The position numbers and the translations under genes are program-made. A DNA stretch of 15,751 bases from the NCBI GenBank assembly GCA_026991005.1, contig JALXCH010000403.1:1-15751 (forward strand), written 5' to 3'. The notes beneath the pieces are model-generated. The model made no database searches, was not told the DNA's origin, and saw nothing but the letters and a program-made list of their open reading frames with translations. This DNA is from Calditrichia bacterium. GTDB lineage: Bacteria > Calditrichota > Calditrichia > RBG-13-44-9. This document shows positions 1-7,000 of this stretch, in pieces (within the stretch, counting starts at the first letter, position 1; each line of letters opens with the position of its first letter).

Positions 1-279
1 GAAATCTCCAGCCAGAATAAACAGGCCATTCACACCCTGCTGGATTCTCTGGCCAGCAACACCCGGGAATTGAGTCAGGGATTGAAAAATTTCAACCGGG
101 CTTCCGTGGAATTAAACCGGACGTTGAGTCATCTCAATCAGGGCAAAGGCACCCTGGGCAAACTGATGGTGGAAGATTCCCTGTACCTCAATTTAAACCG
201 CTCCATTCAGCATCTGGATTCTTTAATTCTGGACATTAAAAAGCATCCGGAACGCTATTTTAAAGTAAAGGTGCTTTAA
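1..279 (+). CDS. MCE/MlaD-family protein, C-terminal fragment
   Basis: The frame is open from base 1 and ends at the TAA at 277-279, giving the last 92 residues of a protein whose start lies outside the window. The fragment is helical and rich in Asn, Leu and Ser, with heptad-like stretches (TLLDSLASNTREL, LKNFNRASVELNRTLSHLN). It then reads GKGTLGKLMVEDSLYLNLN and ends in DIKKHPERYFKVKVL. The pair 'GTLGKL(L/M)..DSLY.NLN' and 'L..DIKK.P.RY' is typical of the C-terminal end of MCE/MlaD-like proteins in Bacteroidota-type genomes. Those are inner-membrane-anchored, substrate-binding subunits of phospholipid ABC transporters, with the helical tail in the periplasm. The MCE domain itself is not visible, so the call rests on the tail alone. 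The ABC partners would be expected upstream, outside the window. Confidence 0.75.
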   Translation, partial: EISSQNKQAIHTLLDSLASNTRELSQGLKNFNRASVELNRTLSHLNQGKGTLGKLMVEDSLYLNLNRSIQHLDSLILDIKKHPERYFKVKVL

Positions 280-567
280 AAGAGGAACCGCAGGAGTTTG
301 TCTTTTTCTCATCCATTTCAAGAATCCAGCACCACACAAACTACTAATTTGAGGAAAGACAAAATAAAAAGAACTTTCCGTATGCTCCATTCCTAACAAA
401 ACAACTGTAACTCAGCTCTCCCGATTCCCTACCAACAAAAACAGAAGCTCATGGCAATGAGAAAAACTGCTTGCGCAGCATAACGTGAGAGGTTTTCTAC
501 CCTGCGGAATCTCTCTAAATAGTGCACCAAATAATTCCTCAACCTATGAAACCAATTATTTTTCTCC
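280..567. other. Non-coding stretch between the MCE gene and the ArsR operon
   Basis: No convincing gene lies here. The one long open frame (429-794, minus strand) runs antisense into arsR and looks like no protein family. A long-loop inverted repeat is visible: TTTGTCTTT at 297-305 (then TT and CTC) pairs with GAG-G-AAAGACAAA at 351-363. It begins about 18 bases after the MCE stop. It has no T-tract, so a terminator role is only a possibility. Confidence 0.4.
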
Positions 568-601
568 TTGATAATAATTTCACCAATCGTTAATTTACGA
601 T
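568..601 (+). promoter_or_regulatory. Candidate arsR promoter with overlapping operator
   Basis: TTGATA at 568-573 is followed after 17 bases by TAATTT at 591-596, a plausible sigma70-type -35/-10 pair (the -10 is weak). A dyad ATCGT (586-590) / ACGAT (597-601) encloses exactly that -10 box. It lies 23 bases upstream of the arsR ATG. ArsR-family repressors commonly bind short dyads over their own promoters, so this is a reasonable autorepression site. It is inferred from position and symmetry alone. Confidence 0.35.
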
Positions 602-624
602 AGACGATAAAGGCAAGGGTTTCC

Positions 625-930
625 ATGGAGCGCTCGCTTAATTCCATCGAATACGATGAACATATTCGCCAACTGGCGCGCTTTGCCAAAGCCCTGGCCC
701 ATCCCACTCGCCTGCTAATTCTGAAATTCCTGGAAAACCAATCCTGCTGCTTTACCGGCAGCCTGGTGAAAGTGCTTCCGCTGGCACAATCCACTGTCTC
801 TCAACATCTTAAAGAATTAAAAGATGCCGGGTTAATCCAGGGCGAGGTGAAACCACCGAAAATTAAATACTGCATTAACCAGGAAAACTGGCAACGAGCT
901 CGAAAATTATTCGAGGAGTTTTTTCGCTGA
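625..930 (+). CDS. ArsR/SmtB-family transcriptional repressor with a Cys-Cys pair
   Basis: This 101-residue winged-helix protein has the usual ArsR length. The signature [16 protein letters not shown] is at residues 21-36 and the recognition-helix region [17 protein letters not shown] at 55-71, followed by the beta wing ([13 protein letters not shown]). Cysteines are Cys41-Cys42, just after the LENQS turn, and Cys83 in the wing strand. There is no classical CVC metal site of ArsR/SmtB, and no cysteine near residue 107 as in the persulfide sensors BigR/SqrR. Cys41/42 does fall close to their first cysteine. The ATG at 625 is preceded by AAGG-rich sequence (GATAAAGGCAAGGG). The gene heads an operon with TauE/SafE, rhodanese and porin genes, so it most likely senses a thiol-reactive sulfur species and represses the set. 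A soft metal or metalloid ligand is the alternative. Confidence 0.9.
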   Translation: MERSLNSIEYDEHIRQLARFAKALAHPTRLLILKFLENQSCCFTGSLVKVLPLAQSTVSQHLKELKDAGLIQGEVKPPKIKYCINQENWQRARKLFEEFFR

Positions 931-985
931 AATAAAAAACCGATTTTATTGCACGATAACCGACAATTCAAACAGAACAGAAGAT

Positions 986-1723
986 ATGGATTTTCTTCTC
1001 TTCGGCATTGCATTTGTGGCCGCATTTTTATTTGCTCTGGGCGGAGTGGGAGCAGCTATCATCCTCATTCCCATTCTGGTATCGCTGGGATTCCCCATTC
1101 AGATGGCAAAACCGGTGGGGCTTTTTTACAACACCATTAGCCTTTCCAGCGCCAGCATTCACAACCTCCGGAATAAACGGCTGGATTTTAAACTGGCACT
1201 CCCCATCATCGTCTCCTCTTTCGTTTTTGTCGTAGCGGGTGCCTATTCCTCCACATTTGTTCCGGCACGCACCATCTTGCTGCTTTTCATCCTTTTTCTG
1301 TTGTTTTCGGGATTCATGTTCTTATTTCACAAAAAGAAAGAACAGGAGAGCTACCGGCAAGACCGGCCCTATATCGCCCTCTCGCTTATTGGGGCTGCGG
1401 CGGGACTGCTTTCCGGAATGCTGGGTGTCGGTGGGGGCGGCATCATCTCTCCCCTCATGCTTATGCTGGGATTTAATCCCAAAAAGATTGCTGCCACCAC
1501 TGCCTTCGTGGTTCCTTTCTCTTCCTTCACAGGATTCCTGACCTACTGGGCGCTGGGAAGCGTGAACTGGCATATTGTACTGGTTACCTCCGCCGGGGGA
1601 ATCATCGGTGCCACCGCTGGAACCCATTTTATGCACACCCGACTCAATCCCCACACCGTAAAGAAAATTCTGGCACTTATTCTGTTGATTATGGCTGTGA
1701 AACTCATCTTAAAAGTATTATAA
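986..1723 (+). CDS. TauE/SafE-family (DUF81) membrane permease, probable sulfite/organosulfonate exporter
   Basis: This 245-residue inner-membrane protein has about eight hydrophobic segments in two homologous halves, as in the TauE/SafE family. The first half has GVGAAIILIPILVSLGFPIQ at about 20-39, followed by MAKPVGLFYNTIS. The second has GMLGVGGGGIISPLMLMLGF at about 144-163, followed by NPKKIAATTAFVVPFSS. A charged loop (HKKKEQESYRQDR, about 115-127) separates the halves. Family members move sulfite, sulfonates or related anions across the cytoplasmic membrane. The substrate here is inferred from the rhodanese gene 14 bases downstream and the ArsR gene 55 bases upstream. The ATG at 986 has only a weak purine-rich upstream region (ACAGAAG), so it may rely on translation of arsR or of the operon message. 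Confidence 0.88.
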   Translation: MDFLLFGIAFVAAFLFALGGVGAAIILIPILVSLGFPIQMAKPVGLFYNTISLSSASIHNLRNKRLDFKLALPIIVSSFVFVVAGAYSSTFVPARTILLLFILFLLFSGFMFLFHKKKEQESYRQDRPYIALSLIGAAAGLLSGMLGVGGGGIISPLMLMLGFNPKKIAATTAFVVPFSSFTGFLTYWALGSVNWHIVLVTSAGGIIGATAGTHFMHTRLNPHTVKKILALILLIMAVKLILKVL

Positions 1724-1737
1724 AAAAGGAGTTTGCC

Positions 1738-2115
1738 ATGGAAGATGCGTTGAGACAAATGGATCTGAACTTTTGCGGAAGCGGAAAGCACAAAATTTCT
1801 GCCGAAAAAATGTTTGAAACGGAAAATGTATTTTTTCTGGACGTCCGGGACGAAGCCGAAGTGAACATTCTGCGTTTCGACCTGAGTGCCTTTGGAATCC
1901 CCACTCTGAACATCCCCATCCATCAGCTGCCGGATCGTCTGGAGGAACTCCCGAAAGACCGGTTAATTGTGTGCTTCTGCTCCTCCGGTACCCGCTCTGC
2001 CTGGGCTTATATTTATCTGTTCTCCAGAGGCTACAACACCCGCTGGCTGGAGAGCTCTAACGAAGAACTGGCCAGTATGTTAAAACCGGGAAGGGTTCTG
2101 AAAACACAACAATGA
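1738..2115 (+). CDS. Single-domain rhodanese-like sulfurtransferase
   Basis: This is a 125-residue soluble protein with one rhodanese fold. VFFLDVRDEAEV is at 31-42 (the DVR motif), NIPIHQLPDRLEEL at 58-71, and the active-site loop CSSGTR at 81-86. Cys81 would carry the persulfide, and a six-residue C-x4-R loop is typical of true sulfurtransferases rather than Cdc25-like phosphatases. Cys79 lies two residues before the active Cys, and there is another Cys at 13. Family members transfer sulfane sulfur from thiosulfate or persulfides to thiols or cyanide. A strong AAGGAG Shine-Dalgarno lies about 8 bases before the ATG. The stop codon overlaps the porin start (ATGA at 2112-2115), implying translational coupling. 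The neighbours suggest a role in turning over sulfane sulfur with sulfite export by the permease. Confidence 0.9.
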   Translation: MEDALRQMDLNFCGSGKHKISAEKMFETENVFFLDVRDEAEVNILRFDLSAFGIPTLNIPIHQLPDRLEELPKDRLIVCFCSSGTRSAWAYIYLFSRGYNTRWLESSNEELASMLKPGRVLKTQQ

Positions 2116-3122
2116 AACGGTGGATTGTACTCTGTTTGCTGTGGGGAGTGCTGGGAGCGCAGGCACAGACGACAGTTGCCCATCAACCGGTGGAGGTGAA
2201 CGGCTATGTGCAGTTACGGGGCAACGCAGATGGGCAGGGCTCTGCGGAGTTTTTGTTGCGCCGGTTAAAGCTGTGGCTCCGCTCCACCCCGGACTTTTCC
2301 CGGCACTGGGCGTTTAAAATCCAAACCACATTTTCGGCTTACCACAGGGAAAAGTTTTTTCTGCAGGATGTGAAACTCAAGTACCGAAATGGTCGGTTTT
2401 CCCTGGACATCGGGCAGTTTGTGCCCCGATTCAGTTTGCAACGCTCCCAGCACGATTACCACATCGCCCCTCTGGAAAGAGCCCGGGTAATCAATGTACT
2501 GATTCCAGACGGCACTCTGGGAGTCAGGGATGTGGGATTGCAACTCAATTATCATTCCCCCAATTCCCGATTTTCCTCCCATCTGGGAATTTTTAACGGA
2601 TACGGCATCAAAGAATATCGGGTTCAGAACAAGGGATTTCTGCTGACCCACCAGACCAGGGCTAAACTCAACCTCCCTCGAGTGGGGCAGTTCACTTTCG
2701 GCTATTCCCTGCAATACCGCCGGGCAGAGAATCTGCCGCTGTACTTAATTTTTCCCGACACGGTACGTTACACCGGCAAAGATGTGCGTGCCAATCTTTT
2801 CGGCGCCTGGAGACTCTCCTATTTCCGTGTGCAGGGGGAAATCATCCAGGCCTGGTTCGACCGGGAGACTGCTTTCGGCTACTACCTTCTGGGCGTGTTC
2901 ACTTTTTCGAAACACCAGTGGCTGGTATCTCTAGAAAAATACCGGGATGCCATCTCCGAAACCGCCGATGTGCCGTTCTGTCGCCTGGGGTACAATTTCC
3001 TGCTAAAACAGGAAAAGATACGCTTCTCGCTGGACTACCATTTTCAGATAGAGCACCATCGGGCGGTAAACTCCCGGTTTTCCCTGCAACTGCAATTTTT
3101 TCTGTTTCAACACTCGGCGTAG
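2112..3122 (+). CDS. Outer-membrane beta-barrel protein, OprP/OprO-like porin
   Basis: This 336-residue protein starts with a signal peptide (MKRWIVLCLLWGVLGAQAQ, probable cleavage after AQA). The rest alternates polar and aromatic residues in short strands typical of a barrel: EFLLRRLKLWLRSTPDF, WAFKIQTTFSAYH, FFLQDVKLKYRNGRFSLDIGQF, GDTLG-like turns, FTFGYSLQYRRA and a final RFSLQLQFFLFQHSA. The run 'lk.r...dIGqf..Pfs.e...' with 'l..ra.v...' (about 95-130) resembles phosphate-selective porin O/P-type proteins. The last residue is Ala, with Phe a few residues in, so the canonical C-terminal aromatic is not exact. Translation is coupled to the rhodanese by the ATGA overlap. The substrate is unknown; operon context suggests an anion channel for sulfur oxyanions, but that is inference. 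Confidence 0.75.
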   Translation: MKRWIVLCLLWGVLGAQAQTTVAHQPVEVNGYVQLRGNADGQGSAEFLLRRLKLWLRSTPDFSRHWAFKIQTTFSAYHREKFFLQDVKLKYRNGRFSLDIGQFVPRFSLQRSQHDYHIAPLERARVINVLIPDGTLGVRDVGLQLNYHSPNSRFSSHLGIFNGYGIKEYRVQNKGFLLTHQTRAKLNLPRVGQFTFGYSLQYRRAENLPLYLIFPDTVRYTGKDVRANLFGAWRLSYFRVQGEIIQAWFDRETAFGYYLLGVFTFSKHQWLVSLEKYRDAISETADVPFCRLGYNFLLKQEKIRFSLDYHFQIEHHRAVNSRFSLQLQFFLFQHSA

Positions 3123-3132
3123 AAAAACATTA

Positions 3133-3152
3133 CCCATATTTGAAAATATGGG
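3133..3152 (+). terminator. Hairpin 10 bases after the porin stop
   Basis: CCCATATTT / AAATATGGG is a perfect 9-base dyad (8 usable pairs with a TGAA loop). No T-tract follows, so it may be an RNA 3'-end stabiliser rather than an intrinsic terminator. Confidence 0.3.
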
Positions 3153-3182
3153 CTATCCGACAGGATGCTGCGCAATAGCATT

Positions 3183-3212
3183 CCATCGATCCTCGATGGG
3201 TGTAAAATTTTT
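3183..3212 (+). terminator. Candidate intrinsic terminator of the sulfur operon
   Basis: CCATCGA-TCC-TCGATGG (3183-3199) is a perfect 7-bp stem with a 3-base loop. After an 8-base spacer comes TTTTT at 3208-3212. The spacer is longer than ideal, so this is a tentative call. It is the best T-linked hairpin downstream of the porin gene. Confidence 0.35.
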
Positions 3213-3276
3213 CTAACAACGTTCCTGCAATTCAATTTTCCGATAGATTATTAACACATTTCTGACACAACCAGCC

Positions 3277-3293
3277 CCGTCCCGAAGGGACGG
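3277..3293. repeat. Palindrome CCGTCCC-GAA-GGGACGG, copy 1
   Basis: Perfect 7-bp stem with a GAA loop, followed by GAATG. The core GTCCCGAAGGGAC recurs with similar flanks at 3805-3817. Two copies in one gap suggest a dispersed REP-like palindrome. Confidence 0.6.
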
Positions 3294-3381
3294 AATGCCC
3301 TTAGCCCACTAAATTTAGAGGCTGTGTGAAAATGCAATGTCAATGGAATATTTATTCATTGTTGTTTAATGTAAAACATAG

Positions 3382-3402
3382 CCCTGAGCTTCCAGCTCGG
3401 GG
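3382..3402. repeat. Hairpin CCCTGAGCT-TCC-AGCTCGGGG
   Basis: Nine-bp stem containing one G-T pair, loop TCC. Its sequence is related to the larger hairpin at 3999-4039 in the opposite arm. Confidence 0.55.
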
Positions 3403-3422
3403 AACTTAAGGCCCAAACTACA

Positions 3423-3460
3423 AATCAGGCTTTAGCCCAATTTTAGGCTAAAGCCTGATT
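3423..3460. repeat. Perfect 15-bp hairpin around AGGCTTTAGCC
   Basis: AATCAGGCTTTAGCC (3423-3437) and GGCTAAAGCCTGATT (3446-3460) are perfect complements around an 8-base loop, CAATTTTA. It is the strongest stem in the gap. It could act as a terminator for either convergent transcript but lacks an adjacent T-tract. Confidence 0.65.
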
Positions 3461-3482
3461 ATAGTAGAAGGGATTCAGGGTT

Positions 3483-3503
3483 CCACGAGCTAAAAGCTCG
3501 TGG
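3483..3503. repeat. Hairpin CCACGAGC-TAAAA-GCTCGTGG
   Basis: Perfect 8-bp stem with a TAAAA loop, followed by CTATAAAAAA. The GAGC...GCTC core and trailing GGCTA resemble the other hairpins of this region, which suggests a common palindromic repeat family. Confidence 0.55.
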
Positions 3504-3746
3504 CTATAAAAAACACTGTAAATTTTGATGATTTAAAGATTTACTTTGTATTTTATAGACTGGGAAATACCATCGAAAAGAAGTATTCCTTTACTGTTAT
3601 ATCAATGTTTGGTTCTTATGGCTTTAAAGGAAAACTATATTCAGTAATAAATAAAGATTGAACTACATGCTCTTTATTGGTCCAGTTTTAAGTAAACATT
3701 ATGAGCTACAATATGCGCGATTATGATTAAATATTCTTCTGATTTT
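3504..3746. other. AT-rich, gene-free interior of the MITE-like element
   Basis: I see no coding frame, RNA gene or strong dyad here. The base composition is clearly more AT-rich than the flanking genes, consistent with decayed or non-autonomous element DNA. Confidence 0.5.
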
Positions 3747-3804
3747 CATTTTTACACAGCCTCATTTATTTGTGGGAATGGAACGCCAAACCCCACATTA
3801 ATTC

Positions 3805-3817
3805 GTCCCGAAGGGAC
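3805..3817. repeat. Palindrome GTCCCGAAGGGAC, copy 2
   Basis: Second copy of the core found at 3279-3291. The flanks also match (CGTCCC...GGGAC(A/G)GAATG). It lies between the right end of the MITE-like element and the right inverted-repeat arm. Confidence 0.55.
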
Positions 3818-3957
3818 AGAATGAAATTTACGTTACGGCAATATCAAGATTTAATGTGTTCTGGTAAATTGGTATTCAATAGTCACTTCCGCGTAATGTT
3901 TGTTTGTGTTGTTTTATTTCTTTTTTCCTCCCTCGTACAGAAATCAGACTTTAGCCT

Positions 3958-3981
3958 AAAATTGGGCTCAAGCCCAATTTT
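3958..3981. repeat. Hairpin AAAATTGGGCT-CA-AGCCCAATTTT
   Basis: Perfect 11-bp dyad with a 2-base centre, inside the right repeat arm. Read on the plus strand it ends in a run of T (3978-3982), so it may help stop plus-strand transcription heading towards the kinase gene. Read on the minus strand the leading AAAA gives the same, making it a possible bidirectional terminator for the convergent genes. Confidence 0.45.
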
Positions 3982-3998
3982 TAGTGTGGATTTATGTT

Positions 3999-4039
3999 CC
4001 CCGAGCTTCCCGTAAGGATTCTGCGAAGGAAGCTCGGGG
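3999..4039. repeat. 12-bp hairpin CCCCGAGCTTCC / GGAAGCTCGGGG
   Basis: Perfect 12-bp GC-rich stem with a 17-base loop (4011-4027). It lies about 55 bases past the kinase stop on the minus strand and could form the 3' end of that mRNA. Confidence 0.55.
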
Positions 4040-4093
4040 CTACATTTAAAAAACAATGAATCATTATTCCATTGAATAGCTTTTTCTCACAGC

Positions 4094-7000
4094 CTATTCA
4101 CTGGCGGGCTGTTTGCGGGGTGGCTGGACGGGTAAAAAGATGCGGAAGGTCGTGCCCTGGCCCGGTGCGCTTTCCACCTCGATGCGTCCTCCATGCTCCT
4201 TGACGATGTTGTAACTGATGCTTAACCCCAGTCCCGTACCCTGACCCACCGGTTTGGTGGTAAAAAAGGGATCGAATATTTTTTCGCGCACTTCCGGTGG
4301 GATGCCCCGCCCGTCGTCCCGAATCTCAATCACCACCTCTTCCCCCCGCAGTTCGGTTCGTATCCAGATATTGCCTTTGCCTTCGATGGCCTGCACGGCA
4401 TTGAGCAGCAAATTCATGAACACCTGGTTAAGATGTCCCGGATGGCAAAAAACTTCTGGCAACTTCCCGAACTGACGATGGACGGTGATGCGATTTTTCA
4501 TTTCGTTGCGCAGGAGCGAAAGGGTGGACTCGATGCCTTCGTGCAAATCTACCGCTTTGAATTCGGCTTCGTCCAGGCGGGAGAAATTGCGCAGGTTCTG
4601 CACCACCTGCTTTACCCGCTGGCTGCCTTCGATACTTTCTCGAATCAGTTTTCCAATATCTTCCTGAATAAAATCCAGGTCGTAGTGGCGGCGAATTTCC
4701 CGAAGCGTTTCCTCCAGACGCTCCCGAAAATCCGGCTGGTTGGCCTGGCGGGTCAGCACCTTTAGCAAGCGATCGATGGCGCCGATGTAGTTCTCCAGTT
4801 CCTTCATATTGGCGTAAATGTAGCTAATGGGGTTGTTGAGTTCGTGGGCGATACCCGCCACCAGCTGCCCCAGGCTGGCCATCTTCTCGCTCTGGATGAG
4901 TTGCAACTGGGCGTTTTTCAAATCGGAATAGAGCTGCCGCAGCTTGCGATTCTTTTCCTCCAGATCGCGAATGTACTGCTCCCGGATGCGAGCCTCGGTA
5001 ACCTGTTGCACCAGTTGCCGGGTTTCTTCGATGTAGCGGTTATTCTCCACGGCAATTGCACACTGAATGGCCAGGGTGCGAAACACCTCCAGGTCTTCGG
5101 GAGCAAACTCCTGCCCCTCCCGGGTTGGTTGTACCAGCAGCAGGCCGTACAGATTCTCTCCCCGCCGCAGGGGGAAGGCATATCCCGGGGGTAAACCGGA
5201 GCGACGGAAGAAATCCGGTTGATTCGCCACAGAGAACATACTCCCGGCGGGCACCGGCTCCACCGCTTCAATCCGGGGCGGGAAGTCCGCTTCCGGATGT
5301 GCCGCCTGTAACTTCAGGTGCGAATCCTGAAAAGCGTACACCGCACAGCGCGCCGGATGAATGGTGTGCCAGATGGTCTCGCACAGGGTGCGAAACAGCT
5401 CCTGATTGTCCTTAATAAAAATTAACTCCCGGGAAAAATCCTGTAGCAATTGCCGATATTCCTGCCGCTGCATTTCGATGCGGCGGAATTTCTCCAGCAC
5501 CAGAATGAGCACAGCGTACGTAGCGACGGTGAGCATTAACTGGGTCAGTAACCGCACGTGTAGGGGGTAGGTACGCATCAGCAAAAAGATGCCATAGAGC
5601 ACCAGCACCACCAGCGAGAGGAAAAGCGGGAGATGCCGGGTAAACCAGCGGTAGCGGCGGGTGGTGCCCCACAACCCACCTCCAAACACCAGCATCAGCG
5701 CCAGAAAGAGGAATAGATTGAGCCCAAAATACGGCTCATGCACTGCCCGGGCTATCCGTTTCCGGGCGCGGAAATAGACTTTCCGCAGCCCGCCGTATTC
5801 TTCGATAACAATGCGCTGACCGGGGCGCACATGGGTACGCGTAACATTTCGCCCATCGGGGAATTGCACCCAGACGCGGTATTCCCCGGGCCAGGGGGTA
5901 CCAAAGTGCACAATGGTGCTGTTCTGGGAGAGGTACCCGCTGCCTCCGGAAATTTCCCGGTAACCCACCCGAATCAGCGAATCGCCGCCGTGCACCATGC
6001 GATAGAGCCACACTTTGGCGCCAATCGCATCCCGATTATCCCGCACCCCAACAACCCGCACCTGCAAAAAATGGTGGTTATTTAAGGGATTCAGGTAAAG
6101 TACGCTGTGGGTATCTTTATTTGCTACGAACAAATCCAGGTCACCATCTCCATCCAGGTCGGCGACGGCAGCGCCGGTGCTGTAATGGCGTTTGGGATGC
6201 CAGAATGGGTGGTGTTCCTGAAACACTTTGCGGAAGCGCCCCTTGCCCAGATTCCGGAAAAACATATTGGGACCAATGGTGTTGATCCAGATATCCTGCC
6301 AGCCGTCGTTGTCCAGATCGGCAATCACGCTTCCGTAAGCCGGGTAAGGGACGGTGAGTCCGGCAGAATTGGTGATATCGGTGAAGCGCCAGATAATGGT
6401 GTCTCCGCGGAACGTATCGTTTCGGTACAGCCGGGTTTGCCGATTGCGGTCGGTCACCAGCAAATCCAGGTCGCCATCGTTGTCGATGTCCCCGAAAGAA
6501 ACACCGTTGCTGTTCAGCGAGTCCGTAAGGTGGCGCAGGGGGAGGTGCTGTGCCCGGAATCGGCCTCCCACATTGCGGTAAAACACATCGGGGGCAAACC
6601 AGTTGCACACGTAAAGGTCGATCCAGCCGTCGCCATCCACATCGGCAAACGCTGCGCCCTGGCTAACGGCACTGTCTGCCACGCCCCATTCCTGGCTCAC
6701 CTCCCGGAATCCCCCGGCACCGTCCCCCAGGTACAGGTGGTTGGGGTGATGTTCGTCGGTAATAAACAAATCCAGATTTCCGTCCCGATTCACATCTGCC
6801 AGAAAAGCGCCGTTTCCGTCCAGAGGCGGGTGAATTTCCGTGGCCGCCGTAGCATCCCGAAAATGTAAATCCCCGGTTTGCAGAAAAAGCCGGGTACTCA
6901 CTCCCCACCCGGCAATCACCACATCGGTTTTCCCGTCGTTGTTTAAATCCCCGCTGGTGGTTCCCAGCTCCAGATTCTTTTTGCCATGGGGTTCCAGATT

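Larger units (their letters stand above)
3319..3460. repeat. Left arm of a long imperfect inverted repeat
   Basis: This arm shares its module order with the reverse complement of 3942-4095. It opens with AGGCTGTG.GAAAA.GC (3319-3335), then TCAATGGAATA and ATTCATTGTT (3340-3363). Next is a GAGCT/AGCTC hairpin with CGGGGAAC (3382-3404), then a TTTAGCC hairpin ending GGCTAAAGCCTGATT. The last 27 bases match 26 of 27 in the other arm. It overlaps the left part of the MITE-like element, implying two related element copies in opposite orientation. Confidence 0.65.
3318..3763. mobile_element. MITE-like element (446 bp) with 17-bp TIRs and ATTTA flanks
   Basis: GAGGCTGTGTGAAAATG at 3318-3334 is matched in reverse complement by 3747-3763 (GAGGCTGTGTAAAAATG), 16 of 17 bases. 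The bases just outside each end are ATTTA (3313-3317 and 3764-3768), a candidate 5-bp target duplication. The interior has no coding frame of note and holds three hairpins near its left end. The structure fits a non-autonomous transposon or a decayed insertion sequence. The duplicated flank is AT-only, so chance cannot be excluded. The transposase family cannot be named from these ends alone. Confidence 0.55.
3942..4095. repeat. Right arm of the long inverted repeat; partial inverted element copy
   Basis: Read on the minus strand from 4095, it begins AGGCTGTGAGAAAAAGC, continues TCAATGGAATA and ATTCATTGTT, then a GAGCTTCC hairpin, then AGCCCAATTTTAGGCTAAAG. These are the same modules in the same order as 3319-3460. 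A matching far-end TIR was not found, so this copy looks truncated. Its outer two bases form part of the TAG stop (4094-4096) of the histidine kinase gene. Confidence 0.6.

Noticed and set aside
297..363. Long-loop inverted repeat after the MCE gene as an intrinsic terminator
   Set aside because: The 40-base loop and lack of a T-tract make it a poor terminator; it is only mentioned in the gap description.
429..794. 121-codon open frame on the minus strand upstream of and antisense to arsR
   Set aside because: It overlaps a well-supported ArsR coding region in antisense and has no recognisable domain or ribosome site.
3770..4015. Open frame of 81 codons on the plus strand in the repeat region
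   Set aside because: It runs through the palindrome and the inverted-repeat arm, has no ribosome site and resembles no protein family; it is a by-product of repeat DNA.
3123..4093. CRISPR array
   Set aside because: The repeats are palindromic, unevenly spaced and of different types, with no regular repeat-spacer pattern.
6107..6868. 253-codon plus-strand open frame inside the sensor kinase gene
   Set aside because: It is antisense to the FG-GAP repeats; its regularity reflects the repeated Asp-rich codons on the other strand.
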